A stretch of 36,592 nt of DNA from Deltaproteobacteria bacterium. GTDB lineage: Bacteria; Desulfobacterota; GWC2-55-46. Positions 31,330-36,592 of the stretch are shown piece by piece (position 1 is the stretch's first letter; every line of letters begins with the position of its first letter). Below the pieces are notes generated by a model, which was given only the letters and a program-made list of their open reading frames with translations, was not told the origin of the DNA and ran no database searches. The translations under genes were made by a program, and so were the position numbers. The stretch spans positions 1 through 36,592 of the forward strand of contig JACRNO010000014.1 of the NCBI GenBank assembly GCA_016234855.1, given 5' to 3'.

Positions 31330-33372
31330 CTAATACCCAAGTATAAAACCACCAAAGATTACGATAAGTCCAAGGACGAATACCAGCGCATAGTGCTGTA
31401 TCTGACCGGACGAGAGCCTCCTCAATATCCTGCCGTCCAGCGAGACGCCGGTAGCCATCGAGTTGACAAGGCCGTCAATGACATAGATATCGAACTTGTG
31501 CGAGAGCCACGCGGCAAAGCGGGTCAGCCAGCCGGCCCCGTTGACCATGCCGTCCAGGACGCCGAGGTCGAACCTCAGACACGCGGCGCAGGCCCTCTTT
31601 ATCGGGTTTACTATGCAGGCGTCGTAGATCTCGTCCACGTACCACTTGTTGTAGAGCAAGGTATAGAGGCCGGAGAACTTCGAGGCCATGACCTCGGCCT
31701 TCCAGAACGACGGCGCATACTTCTTCATCGGCTCATAATACATGAGCGAGGCGAGGAAGATGCCCAGCGCGCCCACGCATACGGATACTATCATCAGGAT
31801 AAACTCAAGCCCGCCGTATATGGCCTCCGAATCATGCGCCGCCGCGCCCTGATGGTTTACAACCGCCGCGCCGTGGGAGAAGACGGAGTTAAGGAAGTGA
31901 TGCGCCGCCGTGCCCTCCTCAAAGAACGGTATGCCGACGACCCCGCCCGTAACCGCAAGCACCGCAAGGATTATAAGCGGCACTGTCATCGACTTCGGAG
32001 ATTCGTGTATGTGATGTTTGGTATGCTCGTCCGCCCTGCACTCTCCGGTAAAGGTCATAAAGACCTGCCTGAACATATAGAACGCGGTCATGCCGGCGGT
32101 GACGAGCCCTGTTATCCAGATATAGATATGGCCTTTTTCAAAGACCTCCCACAGTATCTCGTCCTTGCTCCAGAACCCGGCAAGCGGCGGTATGCCGGCT
32201 ATCGCAACCGCCCCGATGATGAAGGTCGTTGACGTAAACTTGAGATGTTTGTGCAGACCGCCCATCTTCCTCATGTCCTGCTCGCCGCTCATCGCGTGTA
32301 TGACGCTGCCGGAGCCGAGGAAGAGCAGGCCCTTGAAAAAGGCGTGGGTCATAAGATGGAAGACGCCCGCCGTATAGGCCCCGACGCCGACCGCCGCGAA
32401 CATGTAGCCGAGCTGGCTGACGGTCGAGTAGGCCAGCACCTTCTTTATATCGTTCTGAACGAGGCCGATTGAGGCGGCAAAGAACGCCGTGAATATGCCT
32501 ACGGAGGCGACTATCTCTCCGGTAAAGGGCGCAAGCGAGTAGAGCGCGTTGTTGCGCGCCACCATATATACGCCGGCCGTGACCATCGTGGCCGCGTGTA
32601 TGAGCGCGCTGACCGGGGTCGGGCCTTCCATCGCGTCAGGCAGCCAGACGTAGAGCGGGAACTGCGCCGACTTGCCGCACGCGCCAACGAAAAGAAGGAG
32701 CGTTATTATGGTGATTGTCGCCGGGTCGATGGAGCCGGCATGAGCAAAGACCTCGCCGTAGTTGAGCGAGTGGATGCCTGAGTCCGAGAGGGTCCAGAAG
32801 AGCAGGAAGAGGCCGAGTATGAACCCGAAGTCTCCGACCCTGTTGACGACAAAGGCCTTTTTGCCCGCGTCACTCGCGGACTTCTTTTCATACCAAAAAC
32901 CGATGAGTAGATAGGAGCACAGGCCGACGCCCTCCCACCCCAGGAACATGACAAGGTAGTTGCCGCCGAGCACAAGCATGAGCATGAAGAAGACGAAGAG
33001 GTTCAGGTACGAGAAGAACCTCCAGAAGGCCTTGTCATGGTGCATGTACCCGGTCGAATACACATGGATGAGAAAACCCACGCCGGTTACGACGAGTATC
33101 ATGAGCGTCGAAAGCGGATCGACGAGGAAGTTGATGTCCACGGAGAATTGCCCGCTGGTCATCCAGTTGTAGACCGATACCTCTATGGAGCGCTCGTGCA
33201 CGGGCAGACTGATGATATGGACGAATATCGAACAGGCGATGATGAACGAGACCCCCATCAGGGCGCTTGCAAGAACGCCGACGGTGGTCTTGCTGAGCCT
33301 CGACCCGAAAACCCCGTTGATGAACGCTCCGATGAGCGGCAGCAGCGGTATCAGCCAGACGTATTGGACCAT
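31330..33372 (-). CDS. nuoL: NADH-quinone oxidoreductase subunit L with extended lateral helix
   Basis: A 680-residue distal pump subunit of complex I (about 610–650 is usual). The ATG at 33372 lies two bases after the nuoK stop with GAGGGG upstream; a TTG two codons earlier is less likely. The core is typical: WEGVGLCSYLLIGFWYEK, CGKSAQFPLYVWLPDAMEGP, KKVLAYSTVSQLGYM and WYVDEIYDACIVNPI. The lateral helix region carries a tandem duplication: FDLGVLDGMVNGAGWLTR… (601–626) and FDIYVIDGLVNSMATG… (627–652), period 26 residues. The final transmembrane helix (HYALVFVLGLIVIFGGFILG) anchors the end. The extra helix length is what is needed to span an additional NuoM. Confidence 0.97.
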   Translation of the reverse strand: MVQYVWLIPLLPLIGAFINGVFGSRLSKTTVGVLASALMGVSFIIACSIFVHIISLPVHERSIEVSVYNWMTSGQFSVDINFLVDPLSTLMILVVTGVGFLIHVYSTGYMHHDKAFWRFFSYLNLFVFFMLMLVLGGNYLVMFLGWEGVGLCSYLLIGFWYEKKSASDAGKKAFVVNRVGDFGFILGLFLLFWTLSDSGIHSLNYGEVFAHAGSIDPATITIITLLLFVGACGKSAQFPLYVWLPDAMEGPTPVSALIHAATMVTAGVYMVARNNALYSLAPFTGEIVASVGIFTAFFAASIGLVQNDIKKVLAYSTVSQLGYMFAAVGVGAYTAGVFHLMTHAFFKGLLFLGSGSVIHAMSGEQDMRKMGGLHKHLKFTSTTFIIGAVAIAGIPPLAGFWSKDEILWEVFEKGHIYIWITGLVTAGMTAFYMFRQVFMTFTGECRADEHTKHHIHESPKSMTVPLIILAVLAVTGGVVGIPFFEEGTAAHHFLNSVFSHGAAVVNHQGAAAHDSEAIYGGLEFILMIVSVCVGALGIFLASLMYYEPMKKYAPSFWKAEVMASKFSGLYTLLYNKWYVDEIYDACIVNPIKRACAACLRFDLGVLDGMVNGAGWLTRFAAWLSHKFDIYVIDGLVNSMATGVSLDGRILRRLSSGQIQHYALVFVLGLIVIFGGFILGY

Positions 33373-33374
33373 GA

Positions 33375-33677
33375 TCAACCCCTCAGCTCGTCAATCTCGT
33401 CTACGTTGACCGTGCGCCTGGCCCTGTAAACGGTGACGAGAATGGCAAGACCTATCGCTACCTCGGCAGCGGCAACGGTGATATTGAATATGACGAAGAC
33501 CGTGCCGTTAAGGGAGCGCAGAAAATACGAGAACGCCGCAAGGCTTATGTTGACGGAGTTGAATATCAGCTCCAGGGACATAAGCACGATGATGATATTG
33601 CGCCTCAATAATACGCCGGCCACTCCGATGGAGAAGAGTGTAAAGCTCAATATCAGATAATGGGTCAGTGTCAACAT
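33375..33677 (-). CDS. nuoK: NADH-quinone oxidoreductase subunit K
   Basis: A 100-residue subunit with three transmembrane helices, forming part of the proton path next to NuoJ. The conserved Glu residues are in [12 protein letters not shown] and [11 protein letters not shown]. Length and motifs are standard. Its TGA lies two bases before the nuoL ATG. The C-terminal tail [17 protein letters not shown] is usual. Confidence 0.96.
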   Translation of the reverse strand: MLTLTHYLILSFTLFSIGVAGVLLRRNIIIVLMSLELIFNSVNISLAAFSYFLRSLNGTVFVIFNITVAAAEVAIGLAILVTVYRARRTVNVDEIDELRG

Positions 33678-33738
33678 GTTCTTTTCTTATGCCCCGCATT
33701 TAATAACGGCACAACACGAGCTATCGACATCCTATTGT

Positions 33739-33819
33739 GTAGCGCAGACCTTCAGGTCTGCATCTCTGCCACGGCCTGAATGTCCATCGTAAACCAGCAG
33801 GGCTGAAGCCCTGCGCTAC
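33739..33819. repeat. Palindromic element between nuoJ and nuoK
   Basis: GTAGCGCAG (33739–33747) and CTGCGCTAC (33811–33819) are perfect inverted ends. Inside are two hairpins, GCAGACCTTCAGGTCTGC and GCAGGGCTGAAGCCCTGC. Related GCAGACCTGAAGGTCTGC hairpins lie near 27677. Confidence 0.8.
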
Positions 33820-33835
33820 GCTGAATTCGCAATGC

Positions 33836-34354
33836 CTACTTCCCCTGCTCCTTACCCTTGGACTGCATCACGAGCGCAATCGCCCCGACAAGCGCGACAA
33901 GTAGTATCAAAGAGACTATCTCGAACGGGTAGATGAAGCGCGTGTAAAGCTCCCTGCCTATGACCTCGGTATTGTTCACGAGCGCCGCCTCGCCGTACGA
34001 GCCGGGATTGGCCACAATCCTGCCCTTGACGACCATATAGCACATAAGAAGGAATAATATTACGGCCATGACTCCGGCCGGTATCGACTGGCCGTGCAGG
34101 TGTTCCTTCATCGTCTCTTTGCCCATGTCAAGGACAAGCACCGCGAAGAGGAACAGGACCATGACCGCGCCGACGTAGACGAATACCTGCACCGCCGCCA
34201 GAAACGGCGAGCGCAAAAGGATGAATATCGCCGCCACCTGCATGAAGGTTACGATAAGGAAGAAGGCGCTGTGCACCGGGTTCCTCACCGAGATGACGAG
34301 TATCGCCGAGATTACGGCGGCGAACGCGAATATGTAGAAGAAGAGCTGTTCCAT
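33836..34354 (-). CDS. nuoJ: NADH-quinone oxidoreductase subunit J
   Basis: A 172-residue membrane subunit with five transmembrane segments. VRNPVHSAFFLIVTFMQVAAIFILL and the conserved YVGAVMVLFLFAVLVLDM (the helix that carries a pi-bulge in known structures) identify it. The ribosome site is weak. It is complete and in the usual place between nuoI and nuoK, but separated from each by about 160 bases, which is unusual for this operon. Confidence 0.96.
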   Translation of the reverse strand: MEQLFFYIFAFAAVISAILVISVRNPVHSAFFLIVTFMQVAAIFILLRSPFLAAVQVFVYVGAVMVLFLFAVLVLDMGKETMKEHLHGQSIPAGVMAVILFLLMCYMVVKGRIVANPGSYGEAALVNNTEVIGRELYTRFIYPFEIVSLILLVALVGAIALVMQSKGKEQGK

Positions 34355-34513
34355 TTTAGGAATCCGATTTAGTTATTTCTCAGTCATTGACGGGCTTCCC
34401 CTTCGCTTAGCTCAGGGCTTCGACTCACACGCTCAACCCATCCTGCAGAACTACTCTTTTCCTTTAAGAAGCAAACCTGACTCAAGGCCCGGACTGCGCG
34501 GCCAATTAAAAAC
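34355..34513. other. Non-coding gap between nuoI and nuoJ
   Basis: About 160 bases. A degenerate AGCTCAGGGCTT element, as in other nuo gaps, is the only recognisable feature. Confidence 0.4.
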
Positions 34514-35098
34514 CTATACCCGCCTCTTCCGCGTCTCGCTCAGGTCAGCCACCACCTCAATGCCGTCCGGCGTCGTTCTGAGCCGCGCCTTCGCCACGAC
34601 GCCGCCGCTCATCTCTTCGGGCACGGGCTGCGGCCGGAGGAGTTCCTCTCTGTTCTTCACGGCGCAATTCCTGTCAAAACAGGCCAGCTCATACTCCCTG
34701 CCGAGCCGCACGGCGCGGGTCGGGCAGGCGTCCTCGCAGTACCCGCAGAAGAGGCACCTGACCAGATCGACCTTCCAGACCTTCGCCACCCTGTCGGATA
34801 TCCCGCGCCCTGTGTTGTCTTCCATCGGGATGACGGTGATGCACCGGGTCGGACACGCCTTCGAGCACAGTTCGCACGCCACGCAGAGCTCGCGCCCGTC
34901 CGCGGTGCGGTTAAGCGTGTGCAGACCGCGGAACCTGCGGTAAGGTATCCACTTCTCCTCGTCGGGATACTTGACCGTTATGACGCTGTCCATGGAGACG
35001 TTATAGCCGAAGGTTATGACGAGCCCCTTCACGAAGTCCGTGAAGAGCACCTTCTTTATAAGCTCCATTATGTCGAAACGACCCTTGCCCTCGTTCAT
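34514..35098 (-). CDS. nuoI: NADH-quinone oxidoreductase subunit I
   Basis: A 194-residue ferredoxin-like subunit that passes electrons towards quinone. Two 4Fe-4S clusters are bound by CVACELCSKACP (Cys 72, 75, 78, 82) and CLFCGYCEDACP (Cys 115, 118, 121, 125), each sharing its last Cys with the other cluster. The N-terminal helix MELIKKVLFTDFVKGLVITF lies on the membrane. I keep the ATG at 35098, four bases after the nuoH stop; an ATG at 35068 is possible but lacks a ribosome site. The C-terminal tail is Arg-rich. Confidence 0.96.
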   Translation of the reverse strand: MNEGKGRFDIMELIKKVLFTDFVKGLVITFGYNVSMDSVITVKYPDEEKWIPYRRFRGLHTLNRTADGRELCVACELCSKACPTRCITVIPMEDNTGRGISDRVAKVWKVDLVRCLFCGYCEDACPTRAVRLGREYELACFDRNCAVKNREELLRPQPVPEEMSGGVVAKARLRTTPDGIEVVADLSETRKRRV

Positions 35099-35102
35099 GA
35101 TA

Positions 35103-36158
35103 TCAACCGATAATCCTCATAAAACCGGTCACAAGCAGGGTCACAAGTGAGAGCGGTATAAGTATCTTCCACCCGATGACCATAAGATGGTCATAACGGT
35201 ACCTGGGCAGGGTGAAACGCAGCCACATGAAAAGGTATATGAAGAAGCAGACCTTGCCGAAGAACCATATCAACGCAAGCAGGTCCGCGAGAATCGACGG
35301 CAGCCCGATGGTGAATGGAAACGGCGAATTCCATCCGCCGAAGAACATTATGACCGCCAGTATGGAGACCGAGACCATGGCCACATACTCGGCGAGCATG
35401 AAGAACGAGAACTTCATGCCGCTGTACTCCGTGATATATCCCGATGAGAGCGTGCCCTCGTCCTCCGGCAGGTCGAAGGGTATGCGGTTTATCTCGGCCA
35501 GCGAGCCTATGAAGAATATCGCGAACCATACCGGCCCGACCGGCAGGTAGAAGAAGTTCCATGAGAATATCCCGTGGTTCTGGCTCCTTACTATCTCCAC
35601 GAGGCTCAGCGAGTTGGACATCATTACGACGCCGATGGCCGCGAAACTTATGGCTATCTCATAGCTTATCATCTGAGCGGACGAGCGCAGTCCGCCCAGG
35701 AGCGCGTACTTGCTGTTGGAAGCCCAGCCGCCGAGGATGATGCCGTATATGCCCAGCCCGCCGATGGCCAATATATATAGTATGCCGACGTTCATATCGG
35801 CGATGTAAAGGGCGATCTCCTGGTTGATAATCGGCACCATAACGGTGTCGCCGATGGGGATGGCCGCAAAGACCGCGAATGCGGGCACCATGGCCATGAG
35901 CGGCGCGAGCCAGAAGAGGAACTTATCCGCCTTTGCCGGGACGATATCCTCCTTGAAGAGGAGCTTTATGGTGTCGGCGACAGGCTGCAGCAACCCGTGA
36001 GGGCCGACCCTCCACGGGCCGAGCCTCACCTGTATGTGCCCGGCCACCTTCCTCTCTATCCACGTGAGCGGAAGCGGCAGAGAGAATATCACCATGGTCG
36101 CTATGACGACCTTGACAACTATGGCGATAACGGTCAATATGGTTGCTGTATCCGGCAT
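35103..36158 (-). CDS. nuoH: NADH-quinone oxidoreductase subunit H
   Basis: A 351-residue membrane subunit that forms most of the quinone chamber. Diagnostic segments are TWIERKVAGHIQVRLGPWRV, GWASNSKYALLGGLRSSAQM and AEINRIPFDLPEDEGTLSSG, including the Glu-rich first loops that line the quinone-proton coupling path. I chose the ATG at 36158, preceded by AGGAAGG; a GTG 21 bases earlier has no ribosome site. It is the first nuo gene in this window; subunits A–G are not encoded directly upstream within the visible sequence. Confidence 0.96.
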   Translation of the reverse strand: MPDTATILTVIAIVVKVVIATMVIFSLPLPLTWIERKVAGHIQVRLGPWRVGPHGLLQPVADTIKLLFKEDIVPAKADKFLFWLAPLMAMVPAFAVFAAIPIGDTVMVPIINQEIALYIADMNVGILYILAIGGLGIYGIILGGWASNSKYALLGGLRSSAQMISYEIAISFAAIGVVMMSNSLSLVEIVRSQNHGIFSWNFFYLPVGPVWFAIFFIGSLAEINRIPFDLPEDEGTLSSGYITEYSGMKFSFFMLAEYVAMVSVSILAVIMFFGGWNSPFPFTIGLPSILADLLALIWFFGKVCFFIYLFMWLRFTLPRYRYDHLMVIGWKILIPLSLVTLLVTGFMRIIG

Positions 36159-36179
36159 ATCCTTCCTGATTACCTTCAC

Positions 36180-36410
36180 ATCCGGCGAGGCCTCAATGGG
36201 CAGGCCTCAGACCCGTATCCTGCGCGCCGCCTTTGCACAAAAGGGACGGCGGCAGACCCCCTCTTTTTAAAGAGACGGGGCGCCCACGCTAACTGCGCGG
36301 GCCGCGGGGTGTTACGTTCGAGCCGCCGCAAGGATTAACCCCTCCCTGCCTCCCCTTTAAAAAGGGGAGGAGCAAAAACCCCTGCCCATTAGATAACGGA
36401 CGGAATTCAC
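36180..36410. other. Repeat-containing gap upstream of nuoH
   Basis: Contains CCCCCTCTTTTTAAAGAGACGG (about 36258) and CTCCCCTTTAAAAAGGGGAG (about 36352), palindromes of the same type as that interrupted at 29431. No gene seen; the nuoH promoter may lie here. Confidence 0.55.
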
Positions 36411-36592
36411 CTACCTTCTCCTGCCCCACATGTAATTTATCATCTCTATGTAACGCGAATTCATGCCGCGCACTATCGAGTGGATGGTGAAGACGATATT
36501 CTTCATCAGCTTGAATATCACCCTCGGGTTGTTATCCACGAGGGCCTCGAAATCGCCCTTCTCCATCATGTAGGTCTCTATATCCGAGACCG
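36411..36592 (-). CDS. C-terminal end of a cyclic-nucleotide-binding-like protein (partial)
   Basis: The last 59 codons of a minus-strand gene whose start lies beyond the right edge. The sequence includes YMMEKGDFEALVDNNPRVIF, then KLMKNIVFTIHSIVRGMNSR and ends MINYMWGRRR. The pattern of a sensor strand followed by a DFEALxxxNP helix is the end of a CRP/FNR-type cyclic-nucleotide-binding domain. No helix-turn-helix follows, so it may be a stand-alone sensor or part of a larger protein. It occupies the place where nuoG would be expected. Confidence 0.65.
   Translation of the reverse strand, partial: VSDIETYMMEKGDFEALVDNNPRVIFKLMKNIVFTIHSIVRGMNSRYIEMINYMWGRRR

Overview
The window reads as a chromosomal segment of a GC-rich Gram-negative bacterium. 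The order ispE – tRNA-Gln – prs – rplY (ctc) – pth – ychF is the arrangement I know from Deltaproteobacteria (Desulfobacterota), and the palindromic intergenic repeats (GTCATTCCCG type, and CAGCAGGYTGTT…TTTTTCAACAGCC type) fit that group. This placement is an inference; no rRNA is present. Almost every gene lies on the minus strand, so transcription runs right to left.

Positions 1–12,700 hold a phage structural module in canonical order: a sigma-region-4-like regulator, small zinc-finger-like protein, terminase small and large subunits, portal, scaffold, major capsid, head-tail connector genes, tail tube, tail assembly chaperone with a -1 frameshift site (A AAA AAC), a short tape measure and a distal tail protein. 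No integrase, repressor, replication or lysis gene is visible, and host-type repeats sit inside the module. A long-resident or domesticated prophage, or a GTA-like remnant, is possible; the left edge is cut.

Positions 12,700–13,450 are a gene-poor stretch of nested repeats, followed by the translation-associated ATPase ychF.

Positions 14,600–19,440 hold the most unusual part: two murein hydrolases without signal peptides (an M23 peptidase and a lysozyme-like transglycosylase) that share a C-terminal motif ending FISE. Each is preceded in the same operon by a gene for a secreted protein with DIDxDG calcium-binding-like loops. A duplicate of one secreted protein is followed by a decayed stub of a second hydrolase gene. 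This looks like a set of effector–immunity pairs.

Positions 19,600–25,720 hold housekeeping genes: a K+-dependent-type membrane pyrophosphatase, pth, rplY, prs, tRNA-Gln(TTG), ispE, and a 56-residue protein translationally coupled to ispE.

Positions 26,000–36,160 encode the membrane half of respiratory complex I (nuoH-I-J-K-L-M-M-N). There are two nuoM genes, and the NuoL lateral helix carries a visible 26-residue tandem duplication, as expected for a four-pump complex I. Repeats fill most gaps of this operon. At the right edge lies the end of a cyclic-nucleotide-binding-like protein gene. A 29-bp dispersed repeat occurs in the phage region and the nuo operon; one copy interrupts a palindrome whose uninterrupted relative is also in the window.
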